NCBI RefSeq assembly: GCF_028618595.1 | Contig: NZ_JAQITE010000017.1 | Location: forward strand, 1 to 44,001 | Direction: 5' to 3' | Length of the DNA stretch: 44,001 nt | Source of the DNA: Bartonella sp. AU18XJBT | GTDB taxonomy: Bacteria > Pseudomonadota > Alphaproteobacteria > Rhizobiales > Rhizobiaceae | Part shown: positions 7,368-17,489 of the stretch, one piece after another | Layout of the letters: each line of letters starts with the position of its first letter | How positions within the stretch are numbered: the stretch's first letter is position 1 | The notes under the pieces: generated by a model | What the model was told of the DNA's origin: nothing | The model's input: only the letters and a program-made list of their open reading frames with translations | The model's database searches: none | Translations under genes and position numbers: made by a program

Positions 7368-8741
7368 TCAAGATTCCTCAAGTGCAGTCCCCATGCGTAC
7401 ATCATGATGAATAATAACATCCATCAACTCTGTCACGACTGTGTCCAATACTTCTCGTGCATCGCCTTCAGCCATAAGGCGGATAACCGGCTCAGTTCCA
7501 GAAGCGCGGATCACCAGCCGTGCCTCTTTTCCCAACCGCTTCTCTGCTTGATCAATGGCCGCTTTGACGGGATTTTTTTTCAAAACATTTTTATTTTTAA
7601 TCGTTACATTTTTTAAAATTTGCGGTACAGGTTCAAACCGTTTACACAATTGGCTCATAGGACTTTGGCTTTCCTTCATACAGGCTAAAATCTGCAATGC
7701 AGCCACCAAGCCATCACCGGTTGTACCAAAATCACTGAGCACGATATGCCCAGAAGCCTCACCACCAACATTATATCCCTTTTGGCGCATGGCATCGACA
7801 ACATAACGATCTCCAACATTTGTCCTGACAAGGTGCAACCCTTTACTGTGCAAGAAACGCTCCAGTCCAAGATTTGACATAATCGTTGTGACAACACCAT
7901 TGCGCCGCAATCGTCCCATTTTATGCCAATTTTCAGCAATGACAGCAATCAACTGATCTCCATCAACCGTTTGTGCTTTTTCATCAACAATGAGAACACG
8001 ATCCCCATCTCCATCAAGAGCAATCCCCACATCAGCACGCACTTCATGCACTTTTCGTTTTAAAGAGCTTAAATCGGTTGATCCACATTTTTTATTAATA
8101 TTGGTTCCATTGGGCTCATCATGAATAGCAAAAACCTCAGCCCCTAATTCCCATAAAGCACGGGGCGCAGCTTTATAAGCAGCTCCATTGGCACAATCCA
8201 CAACAATACGCAAAGCATCTAAGCGAACATCACGCGGCAAAGTTCGTTTAGCATATTCAATATAACGATAAATATCCCCCTCAACCCGTTTTGCATAACC
8301 AATTTCAGCAGAACTTGCTAAAGACTTTGAAAGATCTGTATCGATTAACTGTTCAATTTTCGCTTCCATATCATCTGAAAGTTTAAAACCATCAGGACCA
8401 AAAAGTTTAATTCCATTATCATAGAACGGATTATGAGAAGCAGAAATCATCACCCCAAGATCCGCTCGCAAAGAGCGGCAAAGCATTGCAACAGCAGGTG
8501 TTGGCACTGGCCCCAATAAAAAAGCTTCCATCCCCGCAGCAGTCAATCCTGAAACCAAAGCGTTTTCCAACATATAGCCAGATAATCGTGTATCCTTGCC
8601 AATCACCACACGATGAGATTGATGTTGTGAGCGGAATAAAACCCCTACAGCCATTCCCACCTTCATGGCAAAATCAGGTGTCATAGGAAATGAATTGGCT
8701 TTCCCCCGAATTCCATCTGTACCAAAATATTTTTGCACCAT
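7368..8741 (-). CDS. glmM: phosphoglucosamine mutase
   Basis: A 457-residue GlmM. It converts glucosamine-6-phosphate to glucosamine-1-phosphate, feeding UDP-GlcNAc for peptidoglycan and lipopolysaccharide. The N-terminus [13 protein letters not shown] and the active-site serine loop [13 protein letters not shown] (Ser phosphorylated in the family) are present. So are the metal-binding ALDGDGDR, the sugar-binding GGEASGHI and the phosphate-binding [15 protein letters not shown]. Length is normal. It is the last gene of the ftsH-side cluster on this strand, but 544 bp separate it from ftsH, so it probably has its own promoter. Confidence 0.96.
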   Translation of the reverse strand: MVQKYFGTDGIRGKANSFPMTPDFAMKVGMAVGVLFRSQHQSHRVVIGKDTRLSGYMLENALVSGLTAAGMEAFLLGPVPTPAVAMLCRSLRADLGVMISASHNPFYDNGIKLFGPDGFKLSDDMEAKIEQLIDTDLSKSLASSAEIGYAKRVEGDIYRYIEYAKRTLPRDVRLDALRIVVDCANGAAYKAAPRALWELGAEVFAIHDEPNGTNINKKCGSTDLSSLKRKVHEVRADVGIALDGDGDRVLIVDEKAQTVDGDQLIAVIAENWHKMGRLRRNGVVTTIMSNLGLERFLHSKGLHLVRTNVGDRYVVDAMRQKGYNVGGEASGHIVLSDFGTTGDGLVAALQILACMKESQSPMSQLCKRFEPVPQILKNVTIKNKNVLKKNPVKAAIDQAEKRLGKEARLVIRASGTEPVIRLMAEGDAREVLDTVVTELMDVIIHHDVRMGTALEES

Positions 8742-9135
8742 GCCTCTTTCCTTTAATATATAATTCTTCCCTTGGCTTTTTTTAAAACCCTAACAAGCCC
8801 CCTTGGTACAATAGTCCCCTCCCCATATAAAATCAGATCATTGATCTAAACCTCCATGCATTTAGACAATCAAGAACCTATTCACCAACGACACATCTAA
8901 ACCACTCTCAACCAATTATGTTCACACCCTCGCACATAAAAGCAATATTATCCCCTCAAAATACTTTATACATCCCTTGAACATAATCAAAGGATCACCT
9001 CATACAGTTACCAAATCCGCAAAGAAACCCAGCACCTAACCTCAAACCTTACACCCCCCCAAGGAAATCTATCGCCTCACCTCATACAGTTGTCAAATCC
9101 GTAAAGGAAAATACCATCTCGCCTTGTAACCTTCT

Positions 9136-9160
9136 AAAGCCGTCATAATACAACGGCTTT
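9136..9160. terminator. hairpin AAAGCCGT / ACGGCTTT
   Basis: A perfect 8-bp stem with a 9-base loop. On the plus strand it is followed by GCTTAATTTTTTG. It lies in the ftsH-glmM gap and may be a bidirectional terminator or a second stop behind the stronger hairpin at 9201. Confidence 0.4.
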
Positions 9161-9200
9161 GCTTAATTTTTTGCTTCCATATTTTTGCAAATATTACATT

Positions 9201-9227
9201 AAAGGCGCAAGCTTTGCTTGCGCCTTT
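9201..9227 (-). terminator. ftsH transcription terminator hairpin
   Basis: A perfect 11-bp stem AAAGGCGCAAG / CTTGCGCCTTT with a five-base loop, 59 bp downstream of the ftsH stop. The T-tract after it on the minus strand is short (CCTTTAATG), so it may also slow exonucleases rather than terminate alone. Confidence 0.6.
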
Positions 9228-9285
9228 CTCAAAGAATTTAAAAGCTTTCCTAAAACATCGTTACTCAAGCGTTATTAAACAGTTT

Positions 9286-11448
9286 TTATTTTTCTTTATT
9301 ATCTCCCGCAGTATTGGACTTCTTTTCAGCGTTACTTTTAGAGCGGTTGACTGATTTTGTGGTACCTTTTGTGCTTTGCACTTTTTTCTCAGTCTCATTC
9401 GACTGTCCTTCTTTAGACTGAGCCTCCTTAGGCTCAATATTACCGGATTTTGCTGTTTTTTTCCCAACAGTTGCCTCTGCTTTTTCTGCCTTGCCTTTAT
9501 TGCTCTCTTCTTTATGAGACACTGTTTTAGAGACTGCTTCAGCGTTTTTTGCATCTTCCACTGTTGTCTCTGTATTCATTTTTCCAGTTTTTGGAACAGA
9601 AGACTCCCGTGGCGCAGCACCCTCATCTTTCTGAGTGCGTGAAGGAGGCTTTCCTGCAATAACTTCGTTAATTTCAGTTCCCGTTAAAGTCTCATATTCC
9701 AACAAACCTTGTGCCAAAGCAAACCATTCTTTTCTTTTTGTTTTTAAAATATTGGTCGCATTTTTATAGGCATCATCAATAAGCTTACGCACTTCCATAT
9801 CAATCATGCGCGCTGTTTCTTCAGAGACATTTTGTGTTCGCGCAACAGAGTGCCCCAAAAAGACTTCATCTTGGTTATCGCCATAAGCTACATTTCCAAG
9901 CAGATCAGAAAATCCCCACCGTGTGATCATTGCGCGTGCTAATTTAGTTGCTTGCTCAATATCAGAAGAAGCACCAGAGGTGATATTTTCCTTTCCAAAC
10001 TTTAATTCTTCAGCCACACGTCCACCCATCATAATAGCCAAACGAGAAATCATCCACCGATAACTCATAGAATAGCGATCACCTTCAGGCAATTGCATCA
10101 CCATTCCCAATGCTCTTCCCCTTGGAACGATTGTTGCTTTGTGGACAGGATCAGCAGCCGGCACATTAAGAGCCACAATAGCATGCCCTGCTTCGTGATA
10201 CGCAGTGAGTTCTTTTTCCTCTTGTGTCATAGCGGTTGAACGACGTTCAGCCCCCATCATCACTTTATCTTTAGCATCTTCGAATTCTTGCATCGTGACA
10301 ACTCTTTTATTACGGCTCGCAGCCATAAGAGCAGCTTCATTGACCAGATTCATCAGGTCCGCACCGGAAAATCCTGGTGTTCCCCTTGCCAAAATTTTTA
10401 AGTCAACGTTAGGCGCTAAAGGCACGTTGCGCACATGCACTTTCAAAATTTGTTCACGCCCAGAAACATCAGGGTTTGGCACAACAACTTGTCGGTCGAA
10501 ACGTCCTGGTCTTAACAAAGCGGGATCAAGCACATCAGGACGGTTTGTTGCAGCAATGAGAATAATACTTTCATTGGGCTCAAACCCATCCATTTCGACA
10601 AGCAACTGATTTAAGGTCTGTTCACGTTCATCATTTCCACCACCAAGTCCAGCCCCCCGATGACGTCCAACAGCATCGATTTCATCAATAAAGATAATAC
10701 AAGGTGCATTTTTTTTAGCTTGTTCGAACATATCGCGCACACGGCTGGCCCCAACACCAACAAACATTTCCACAAAATCAGACCCTGAAATGGTAAAGAA
10801 TGGCACATTGGCTTCACCTGCCACAGAACGTGCGAGCAAAGTTTTACCAGTTCCTGGAGGACCAACAAGCAAAACACCACGTGGAATACGCCCCCCTAAG
10901 CGTTGAAATTTTTGTGGTTCACGTAAAAATTCAACAATTTCTTGCAGATCTTGCTTTGCTTCTTCAACGCCAGCAACATCTTTAAAGGTAACACGTCCTT
11001 GCGCTTCATTAAGCAATTTTGCTTTTGATTTCCCAAATCCCATTGCACCACGTGATCCATTTTGCATTTGCCGCATAAAAAAGACCCACGCCCCCACGAT
11101 AATAATAACAGGTAATAAGGAAAAGAGGAGATTAAGGAAAATGCTATTTCCAGAGCTTTCAGGAATAGCTTTAACATTGACATTTTTGCTTTCCAATTTT
11201 TGTATCAAACCTGGATCGCGAGGAGCATAGGTTGAAATAGTTCTATGTTCAATGGTTTGTCCTGTTAATTTTTGACCTTGAATGGTCACAGATTTCAACT
11301 CATTATTCTCAACTTTTTGCAAAAATTCAGAATAAGAGACTTCTCCACCACCAGAACGCTGACTATCTCCATTAAAGAAAGAAAACGACACAATCAAAAT
11401 CAAGGCAATAACTCCCCAAATAAGGAGAGAGCGGTAATTGGAATTCAT
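9286..11448 (-). CDS. ftsH: ATP-dependent zinc metalloprotease FtsH with a long charged tail
   Basis: A 720-residue membrane AAA+ protease that degrades misassembled membrane proteins and regulators. It has two membrane segments (residues ~8-25 and ~105-125) flanking a periplasmic domain. The Walker A GPPGTGKT (near residue 196), [12 protein letters not shown]alker B, the RPGRFDRQ second region of homology and the zinc-binding HEAGH (near residue 418) are all intact. The usual protein ends around 640 residues. Here ~110 extra residues rich in Lys, Glu, Ser and Thr follow the KPPSRTQ point, a low-complexity tail of unknown role. It sits downstream of tilS (gap 114 bp), the standard rhizobial order. 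Confidence 0.97.
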   Translation of the reverse strand: MNSNYRSLLIWGVIALILIVSFSFFNGDSQRSGGGEVSYSEFLQKVENNELKSVTIQGQKLTGQTIEHRTISTYAPRDPGLIQKLESKNVNVKAIPESSGNSIFLNLLFSLLPVIIIVGAWVFFMRQMQNGSRGAMGFGKSKAKLLNEAQGRVTFKDVAGVEEAKQDLQEIVEFLREPQKFQRLGGRIPRGVLLVGPPGTGKTLLARSVAGEANVPFFTISGSDFVEMFVGVGASRVRDMFEQAKKNAPCIIFIDEIDAVGRHRGAGLGGGNDEREQTLNQLLVEMDGFEPNESIILIAATNRPDVLDPALLRPGRFDRQVVVPNPDVSGREQILKVHVRNVPLAPNVDLKILARGTPGFSGADLMNLVNEAALMAASRNKRVVTMQEFEDAKDKVMMGAERRSTAMTQEEKELTAYHEAGHAIVALNVPAADPVHKATIVPRGRALGMVMQLPEGDRYSMSYRWMISRLAIMMGGRVAEELKFGKENITSGASSDIEQATKLARAMITRWGFSDLLGNVAYGDNQDEVFLGHSVARTQNVSEETARMIDMEVRKLIDDAYKNATNILKTKRKEWFALAQGLLEYETLTGTEINEVIAGKPPSRTQKDEGAAPRESSVPKTGKMNTETTVEDAKNAEAVSKTVSHKEESNKGKAEKAEATVGKKTAKSGNIEPKEAQSKEGQSNETEKKVQSTKGTTKSVNRSKSNAEKKSNTAGDNKEK

Positions 11449-11562
11449 ATTCAGCCCACTTAATCAAATATAGATTTCAAACAGTTCCTCTTAACATATA
11501 ACCTTGTCAGCCCCTTGCCAAGAGATGAGAAGCTGTTTATTTTCTTTTAGAGTAATTTTCCT

Positions 11563-13110
11563 TTATCTTTTCACCTTAATATTAAAAAAAGGTTCCACAA
11601 CATTTACCAAGGAAGCATCTTCTCGTGAGGAAAGCCAATCGAAAGGTGCCATAATACGCTTGATGATAACATGTTTATGAACAACTGCTTGAGAAATCAA
11701 CTCTGGAATATCATACCCTTTGTGATTTGAGATCATCAGTAGCGATTGTAAAGAGGGAAAATGAGGCTTTGCAAGCTCAAAATCACTATTTTTCAATAAA
11801 AATTTCAGCTGTTCTAAATTTGCGGCTCCAACCTTTATAGCCTCAGATCCATGATTTATGATTTGATAACGCCCATCCCATATAAAAGTTTTATCTGGCT
11901 CAACGATAGCCTCTTTCATATTTCGCCTTTCACGCCACAAAGAAATTCCTTGCTTGTTATATTCAATAACAGATCCCGCATAAGTAAAACGCTTCTTTTC
12001 TGGAGAATCGAGACAGAGTTTTTGAACAAGCATGCTTAATTTCTGATTGGGCAGCAAATAAAATCCCCCTCCCATCAACACAGCAAAAAGCCCCACCACG
12101 AAAGGAAAACCGGAATGTTTCTGTAAAAATAGCGCAGGCTTTGCTATGAAACAACGCCCATGTTGAACAGTAATATCCAGCGCTAAGATCAAATCAGCAA
12201 TATTTTTCGCTTGTTGACGACGCCGCAATGCGGCTTCATTTATTTTGTGAGCAATATAAGCCAATTTTTGTGGAGAAAGAGATTGACGCACGCGTACACG
12301 TTCAAAATTGCGATCTTCATTGGTTGGATCATCAATCCATGTTTGTCCTTGTAAGCGTAAATAATTTCGTAATGTTTGGCGTTTTACACCAAGGAGTGGA
12401 CGAATCAAACGCACTTTTCTATGCAACAACGCCTCACGCGGAATACAGGACAAACCACGCTCATATAGGAAACCATCGTTTTTTTCGGCAATATTTTTTC
12501 TTGTTTCTCTGGCATGATTCTCATCACGCATACCCTCGGCTTCACCACGCATGGCACTGGTAAAACCACTGGCATAAACCTCATCATGCAGAGCACCAAC
12601 GTTACCGTGCAAAGCACCCAAAAAACCGCCCACAGAAACTCCATCACGCATGGTACCAACTTCACCGTACACCGCACCTCTATTCTTTTGGAGACGTTGA
12701 TAACGCATTTGATAGGTTTCAACCTGATCATTGAGTGTATGGCCCGTCATAATAACTGATGCGCCTTGTTTTTGTGCTTCTTTAACCAAGAGATCATAGC
12801 GTGCAACACGAGCACTGGAAGCAATATGCGTCTTTGGTTTTTCACCTTCCCACCGCACAGCGATATGTTGAATTTGATGAACTTGACAAATTTTCGCAAC
12901 AGTTTCTGCTTCACGCGTCGATTCTTTACGCAATTGATGATCAACTGTGACAACAATCATTTCTGGAGGAACTGAGAGAGTTTCCAAATGCTCTTTGACC
13001 AAAAACATCAAAGCCAAAGAATCACTTCCCCCTGAGACGGCAAGAATCAACTTCTGACATTGAATAAAATCCGATGTTTTAAAGAGATTTCTTGCCAGTC
13101 TAACGCACAC
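11563..13110 (-). CDS. tilS: tRNA(Ile)-lysidine synthase with a repeat-rich insertion
   Basis: TilS converts the wobble cytidine of tRNA-Ile(CAU) to lysidine so that it reads AUA; it is essential. The N-terminal PP-loop ATPase motif SGGSDS is at residues 26-31. TVDHQLR, TGHTLNDQVET and RLIRPLLGVKR match the family core. The start is a GTG with GAGG 10 bases upstream. Between QMRYQRLQKN (residue ~143) and RGLSCIPREAL (~218), where other TilS proteins have a short loop, there is a ~73-residue insertion. It is built from degenerate units such as GTMRDGVS, GALHGNV, GALHDEV, SAMRGEA and GMRDEN. It begins 18 bp after cpoB, in the same operon. Confidence 0.93.
   Translation of the reverse strand: MCVRLARNLFKTSDFIQCQKLILAVSGGSDSLALMFLVKEHLETLSVPPEMIVVTVDHQLRKESTREAETVAKICQVHQIQHIAVRWEGEKPKTHIASSARVARYDLLVKEAQKQGASVIMTGHTLNDQVETYQMRYQRLQKNRGAVYGEVGTMRDGVSVGGFLGALHGNVGALHDEVYASGFTSAMRGEAEGMRDENHARETRKNIAEKNDGFLYERGLSCIPREALLHRKVRLIRPLLGVKRQTLRNYLRLQGQTWIDDPTNEDRNFERVRVRQSLSPQKLAYIAHKINEAALRRRQQAKNIADLILALDITVQHGRCFIAKPALFLQKHSGFPFVVGLFAVLMGGGFYLLPNQKLSMLVQKLCLDSPEKKRFTYAGSVIEYNKQGISLWRERRNMKEAIVEPDKTFIWDGRYQIINHGSEAIKVGAANLEQLKFLLKNSDFELAKPHFPSLQSLLMISNHKGYDIPELISQAVVHKHVIIKRIMAPFDWLSSREDASLVNVVEPFFNIKVKR
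12495..12682. repeat. degenerate short tandem repeats inside tilS
   Basis: About 190 bp in which CATCACGCATGG, CATCATGCAGAGCACC and ACCGTGCAAAGCACC-like units recur, with spacers ACTGGTAAAACC and CCAAAAAACC. They stay in frame, encode Met-Arg/Leu-His-Gly/Asp units, and fill the loop insertion of TilS. Confidence 0.6.
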
Positions 13111-13128
13111 CGAAAACGACCTCGCTAT

Positions 13129-14859
13129 TTATTTTGCAGGTTTACAAAAAATAGACTCTAATGTTTTTTGACGTTTTGAATTTTTCACAAAATGAGCACA
13201 ATCGTCTTTATTTGGCTCAAGAGCAACCATACTTCTTGCTAACTTCAGCAAAATCTCGGAGGTATAGAGCTTCTTTTTATCTGCATACCATGCGGTAAGA
13301 TAAACTTGTGCTGCTTCATGATAGCGTTTTTGTCCCAACAAAGATTCGGCCAACCAAAATAAAGCATCATCACTCAAAGAATCTTTTTTGTAACGATTTT
13401 GAAAAGCGCAAAAGCTTTTTTCAGCATCAACATAGTTGGCAGAACGAATAAAATCATACCCTTCCTTATACAAAGCTTTAGAAGAAGAAAGATTGTCACT
13501 CTGATGTGCTTCAATTGGAGCACTTACTTCATGCGCTTTGTTAAAATGTTGAGTGTTTTCAGGATTATGGCTCTCCACTTTAGCTTCCACAGCAGCAACC
13601 TTTGTCTGATCACCCGCACTATGGTCCTGCTCCGTCTCTTTTTTTACAGTTTGAGATTTTTCATCCACAGCGGACTTTTCAAAAGAACAAGAATAAACAG
13701 AAGAGTCTTTTGTATCAAAAAGCCCATGAAACTGCTTGTTAACATTTTTTAGATTGTTATGCTCAAGCACCATTCGTAGCTTATGCAAAAGCTTATCTAA
13801 ATCATAATCTTTAAATAAAACCTGTTGATTCTCTAAAATAATCCCTTGGTGTTCCGCAACACTAGCGGCTTTTTCCACCACGCTAGACGCTGCTTTATCA
13901 GCTGCTTCAGGCGCGTCCTTCACAGCATCGACAGCCTTATTAACTGCAACAGTGGCTTTTTCCTCCACGCTAGATGCTGCTTTATCAGCTGCTTCAGGTG
14001 CATCCTTCACAGCATCGACAGCCTTATTAACTGCATCAGTGGCTTTTTCCTCCACGCTAGATGCTGCTTTATCAGCTGCTTCAGGCGCATCCTTCACAGC
14101 ATCAACAACCTTTTCAACTGCATCAGTGGCTTTTTCCTCCACGCTAGATGCTGCTTTATCAGCTGCTTCAGGCGCATCCTTCACAGCATCAACAACCTTT
14201 TCAACTGCATCAGTGGCTTTTTCCACCACGCTAGATGCTGCTTTATCAGCTGCTTCAGGCGCGTCCTTCACAGCATCGACAGCCTTATTAACAGCATCAG
14301 CGGCTTTTTCCACCACGCTAGACGCTGCTTTATCAGCTGCTTCAGGTGCTGTCTTCACAGCATCAGTTGCCTTTTCAACTGCATCAGTGGCTTTTTCCTC
14401 CACGCTAGACGCTGCTTTATCAGCTGCTTCAGGCGCTGTCTTCACAGCATCAACAACCTTTTCAACTGCATCAGTGGCTTTTTCCTCCACGCTAGACGCT
14501 GCTTTATCAGCTGCTTCAGGTGCATCCTTCACAGCATCGACAGCCTTTTCAACTGCATCAGTGGCTTTTTCCACCGCGCTAGATGCTGCTTTATCAGCTG
14601 CTTCAGGTGCATCCTTCACAGCATCGACAGCCTTTTCAACTGCATCAGTAGCTTTTTCCACCGCGCTAGATGCTGCTTTATCAGCTGCTTCAGGCGCGTT
14701 CTTCACTGCATCAGATGCCTTATCAACTGCATCAACTTTATCCGTATCATGTGCAGGATATTCGGAAGCCTTTCGTGCCGCACTTTGAACAAGTGAAGTA
14801 GAACAAGCTATGAAAACCCCCATATAAAAGAGTGTTTTCCAATTGATTTTACGATACAT
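13129..14859 (-). CDS. cpoB: CpoB/YbgF-like Tol-Pal associated protein with expanded alanine-rich repeats
   Basis: A 576-residue secreted protein. A signal peptide (MYRKINWKTLFYMGVFIACS, cut before AARKASE) is followed by ten copies of a 29-residue repeat with core APEAADKAASS and a variable KATDAVEKVVDAV arm. A linker comes next, then a C-terminal TPR-like domain (LYKEGYDFIRSANYVDAEK, LFWLAESLLGQKRYHEAAQV) typical of CpoB/YbgF. In other bacteria the N-terminal part is a short trimeric coiled coil that binds TolA; here the repeat array probably replaces or lengthens it. AAGGGG precedes the ATG. It lies between pal and tilS, the canonical position. Confidence 0.88.
   Translation of the reverse strand: MYRKINWKTLFYMGVFIACSTSLVQSAARKASEYPAHDTDKVDAVDKASDAVKNAPEAADKAASSAVEKATDAVEKAVDAVKDAPEAADKAASSAVEKATDAVEKAVDAVKDAPEAADKAASSVEEKATDAVEKVVDAVKTAPEAADKAASSVEEKATDAVEKATDAVKTAPEAADKAASSVVEKAADAVNKAVDAVKDAPEAADKAASSVVEKATDAVEKVVDAVKDAPEAADKAASSVEEKATDAVEKVVDAVKDAPEAADKAASSVEEKATDAVNKAVDAVKDAPEAADKAASSVEEKATVAVNKAVDAVKDAPEAADKAASSVVEKAASVAEHQGIILENQQVLFKDYDLDKLLHKLRMVLEHNNLKNVNKQFHGLFDTKDSSVYSCSFEKSAVDEKSQTVKKETEQDHSAGDQTKVAAVEAKVESHNPENTQHFNKAHEVSAPIEAHQSDNLSSSKALYKEGYDFIRSANYVDAEKSFCAFQNRYKKDSLSDDALFWLAESLLGQKRYHEAAQVYLTAWYADKKKLYTSEILLKLARSMVALEPNKDDCAHFVKNSKRQKTLESIFCKPAK
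13868..14737 (-). repeat. 87-bp in-frame tandem repeat array in cpoB, ten units
   Basis: Units are 87 bp (29 codons) and highly similar, with small alternatives at a few sites (VEE/VVE/AVE, KDA/KTA, EKV/NKA). Because 87 is a multiple of 3, opposite-strand frames also stay open through the array; these are by-products, not genes. Confidence 0.92.
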
Positions 14860-14911
14860 TCTTTTTTCCCCTTAAGAGCTTATTGAATAGTTGAAACAAA
14901 CAATCTCCTTT

Positions 14912-15433
14912 TTAATGACTATTCATGTCACTCAACGTTGTCACAGCACGTCGATTTTGATTCCAACAAGAAATATCATCACAGACCGCTACAGGTCTTT
15001 CTTTTCCGTAAGAAATTGTTTGAATCCGTTGTTCAGACACACCTAGAGACACCAAATAGTTTCGCACAGCAACAGCACGGCGCTGTCCAAGTGCCAAGTT
15101 ATATTCACGTGTTCCCCTGTCATCAGCATGACCTTCGATCATAATAGAATAATAAGGATAATGAAGCAACCATTCTGCTTGGCGCGTTAAAATACGTTCG
15201 GCATCAGCATCAAGTGAAGAAGAATCGAGACTAAAAAATACGCGATCACCCACATTAACCGTAAATTCTTGTCCTGAACCTGGTGACACCTGATTCAAAC
15301 CAGCATCATTCATATAAACGCCATTCATACCGTTAAGTGCACCAACATTTTTTTTACCACACCCACCCAAGCATAGTGAGAAAAAAAAGAAGATAGCTAA
15401 GGAATGAGAGAAGTTTTTTTTGGTAGAGCGCAT
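14912..15433 (-). CDS. pal: peptidoglycan-associated lipoprotein
   Basis: A 173-residue outer-membrane lipoprotein. It has a signal sequence with a lipobox ending LGGC (Cys at about residue 26). The OmpA-like domain carries FFSLDSSSLD, then IMIEGHADDRGTREYNLALG, QRRAVAVRNYL and ISYGKERPV, with the Asp/Arg residues that hold meso-diaminopimelate. Pal tethers the outer membrane to peptidoglycan and is pulled by Tol during division. It is 52 bp upstream of cpoB on the same strand. Unlike the usual order it is separated from tolB by ~3.1 kb holding trcR and yebC. Confidence 0.96.
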   Translation of the reverse strand: MRSTKKNFSHSLAIFFFFSLCLGGCGKKNVGALNGMNGVYMNDAGLNQVSPGSGQEFTVNVGDRVFFSLDSSSLDADAERILTRQAEWLLHYPYYSIMIEGHADDRGTREYNLALGQRRAVAVRNYLVSLGVSEQRIQTISYGKERPVAVCDDISCWNQNRRAVTTLSDMNSH

Positions 15434-15634
15434 AGTCCGTTTCTCCTTGAGTGGCGTAAAGAAGGATAAATTCTTAAAAACATTTTCAAGAATAACCGTT
15501 AATTCCTAATGAAGATGAAATTTTTCTGTTTTTTTGGTCATTATTTTTATTTTTGAGTCTCTGCCAATTTTTCTTCTTTTCAGCTGTTCCTCTCACATTG
15601 CCATAAGAAATGTTTCCCTTATGCATCTGGTTTT

Positions 15635-16330
15635 CTATGCATCATCTTGATCTTGACGACTTTTTTGCAGTGCGTTCAGCTTTGCAAAAACTTTATCAGC
15701 GTCAAAAGTCTTATGCAGATTTTCTTCACTCTCATTTTCCTCTAGAGCAGCGTTTTCCGTCACAGAAGCCGGAAGCAACGACCTATCTTCTTCTGCAGCA
15801 ACAGGACGATTTTTCGCCGCACGCTGGAGCTCAAAATCTAAATCGATTTGCGAACACAAACCAAGTCCTACAGGATCAAGAGGAACCAAATTTGCACTAT
15901 TCCAATGGGTTCTAAGGCGGATTTGTTCAATTGTCGCTTTTGTTGTCCCAATCAACCGTGCAATTTGTGCATCTTTCAATTCGGGATGATTTGTGACCAA
16001 CCATAGGATACCATTAGGACGATCTTGACGTCGAGAAAGAGGGATATAGCGCGCCCCTTTACGTTTTTTTTCAGGAATATGCACCCTAGATTGAGAAATT
16101 TTTAAGCGTGCGTTTTGATCAGCCTCCACCCGTGCAATTTCACTGCGCGTCAATTGCCCAGAACTAATTGGATCTAAACCTTTAATACCATAAGCTGCAT
16201 CACCATCGGCGATAGCTTTTACTTCCAAGACATGCAATTTACAAAATTCTGCAATCTGATCAAAAGAAAGAGCTGTATTATCAACCAACCAAACAGCTGT
16301 TGCTTTGGGCATCAAAAGTTGCGTTGCCAT
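15635..16330 (-). CDS. DUF1013-family transcriptional regulator (TrcR-like)
   Basis: A 231-residue alphaproteobacterial DUF1013 protein. The conserved N-terminus MATQLLMPKATAVWLVDNT is followed by an HTH-like LSFDQIAEFCKLHVLEVKAI region and by YGIKGLDPI..GQLTR. A second HTH-like part reads ILWLVTNHPELKDAQIARLIG then TTKATIEQIRLRTHWNS. In Caulobacter and Sinorhizobium the family (TrcR) acts with RNA polymerase in cell-cycle gene control. The acidic C-terminal 60 residues are less conserved. It is transcribed away from yebC, with a 369-bp shared upstream region, and towards pal. Confidence 0.85.
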   Translation of the reverse strand: MATQLLMPKATAVWLVDNTALSFDQIAEFCKLHVLEVKAIADGDAAYGIKGLDPISSGQLTRSEIARVEADQNARLKISQSRVHIPEKKRKGARYIPLSRRQDRPNGILWLVTNHPELKDAQIARLIGTTKATIEQIRLRTHWNSANLVPLDPVGLGLCSQIDLDFELQRAAKNRPVAAEEDRSLLPASVTENAALEENESEENLHKTFDADKVFAKLNALQKSRQDQDDA

Positions 16331-16699
16331 TTTTATAAATCCTCTTCTGCGCCTCTTCTATGAGGCCGGTTACCGCCCACTCAAGAGCACTGAAACTTTT
16401 TATATGTTACTAGGTCTCTCCAACCACTCCTAAAACAAAGCGAAGTATGGAATAAACCATTTTGCTATGAGATTACATTCTGTTATAGCGTTATTTTTGC
16501 TTAACGACAAGAGATCTCTCTTGTAATGATCCTCAACTAAGGTCTCTTTACCTTTAAGATGAATTTTCTTATAAAGGGTTTATTCGATTATTTCACCTCA
16601 TGCTGTGGCACATTTATTCTGGTGGGATGCATGCTTTATCGCCTTAAATTCTAAAGAGTATCCAACTGGAAAGAAAGCCCTCAAATAGGAAGGAAAACT
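16331..16699. other. 369-bp divergent promoter region between trcR and yebC
   Basis: No gene seen. AT-rich, and must hold promoters for both divergent genes. The yebC ribosome site AGGAAGG is at ~16688-16694. Confidence 0.5.
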
Positions 16700-17446
16700 A
16701 TGGCAGGCCATTCACAATTTAAAAATATTATGCACCGTAAAGGGCGTCAAGATGCAATGCGCTCGAAAATATTTTCTAAGCTTGCGCGCGAAATTACCGT
16801 AGCAGCAAAACAAGGTGCTCCTGATCCAGCCATGAATCCCCGTTTAAGGCTGGCTGTTCAAAATGCCAAAGCACAATCGATGCCGAAAGATAATATTGAA
16901 CGCGCGATTAAAAAAGCTTCAAGCACCGATGTCGAAAATTATGATGAAGTACGCTATGAGGGCTATGGACCAGGCGGCGTTGCCGTCATTGTTGAAGCTT
17001 TAACCGATAACCGCAACCGGACCGCTTCAAATGTGCGCGCCGCCTTCACAAAATCAGGAGGAGCCCTAGGAGAAACAGGATCGGTCAGTTTCATGTTTAA
17101 TCGGATTGGTGAAATAATCTATAAGCCAGAAGCAGGAACAGCCGATAACATCATGGATGCAGCGATTGAAGCCGGTGCCGAAGATGTGCAATCAGAAGAA
17201 ACCGGACATCATATTACCTGCGCATTTGAAGATATTGGTGAAGTTTCCAAAACTCTAGAGGCAAAACTTGGTGAAGCAGAATCGATTAAAACGATTTGGA
17301 AAGCCACCACCCTTGCACCAATAGATGAAGAAAAAGCTTTGTCCGTTTTACGACTGATTTCAACATTAGAAGAAGATGATGATGTACAAAATGTTTATGC
17401 CAATTTTGATGTCAGCGATGAGATTTTGGCAAAATTATCTGTATAA
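16700..17446 (+). CDS. yebC: YebC/PmpR-family translation or transcription factor
   Basis: A 248-residue YebC protein of normal length with the signature [18 protein letters not shown], the [29 protein letters not shown] stretch, [10 protein letters not shown] and [16 protein letters not shown]. Family members bind DNA as regulators or, as shown for some, help ribosomes through proline runs. AGGAAGG lies 7 bases before the ATG. In many rhizobia yebC adjoins ruvC; here it is inverted between tolB and trcR/pal. Confidence 0.95.
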   Translation: MAGHSQFKNIMHRKGRQDAMRSKIFSKLAREITVAAKQGAPDPAMNPRLRLAVQNAKAQSMPKDNIERAIKKASSTDVENYDEVRYEGYGPGGVAVIVEALTDNRNRTASNVRAAFTKSGGALGETGSVSFMFNRIGEIIYKPEAGTADNIMDAAIEAGAEDVQSEETGHHITCAFEDIGEVSKTLEAKLGEAESIKTIWKATTLAPIDEEKALSVLRLISTLEEDDDVQNVYANFDVSDEILAKLSV

Positions 17447-17462
17447 TTCCCACCATTTGCAT

Positions 17463-17489
17463 AAGCCCTCTCTTCATTCATGAGGGCTT
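17463..17489 (+). terminator. hairpin after yebC
   Basis: AAGCCCTC / GAGGGCTT, a perfect 8-bp stem with an 11-base loop, 17 bp past the yebC stop. No good T-run follows. A second GC hairpin CCCCGC / GCGGGG lies at 17534-17552. Confidence 0.55.

Larger units (their letters stand above)
8742..9285. other. 544-bp intergenic region between ftsH and glmM
   Basis: No gene seen. It contains a twice-repeated segment sharing ACCTCATACAGTT, then AAATCCG and AAAG (near 8998-9028 and 9075-9106), and two hairpins described separately. The glmM promoter should lie in the part nearest 8742-8900, but I cannot define it. Confidence 0.5.

Noticed and set aside
10205..10609. 134-codon plus-strand frame opposite ftsH
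   Set aside because: Shadow of the strongly conserved AAA+ region of ftsH.
13846..14796. Two long plus-strand open frames (316 and 278 codons) opposite cpoB
   Set aside because: They exist only because the 87-bp array is a multiple of three and lacks stops in those frames; no signal, start or family, and the minus-strand product has signal peptide and TPR domain.
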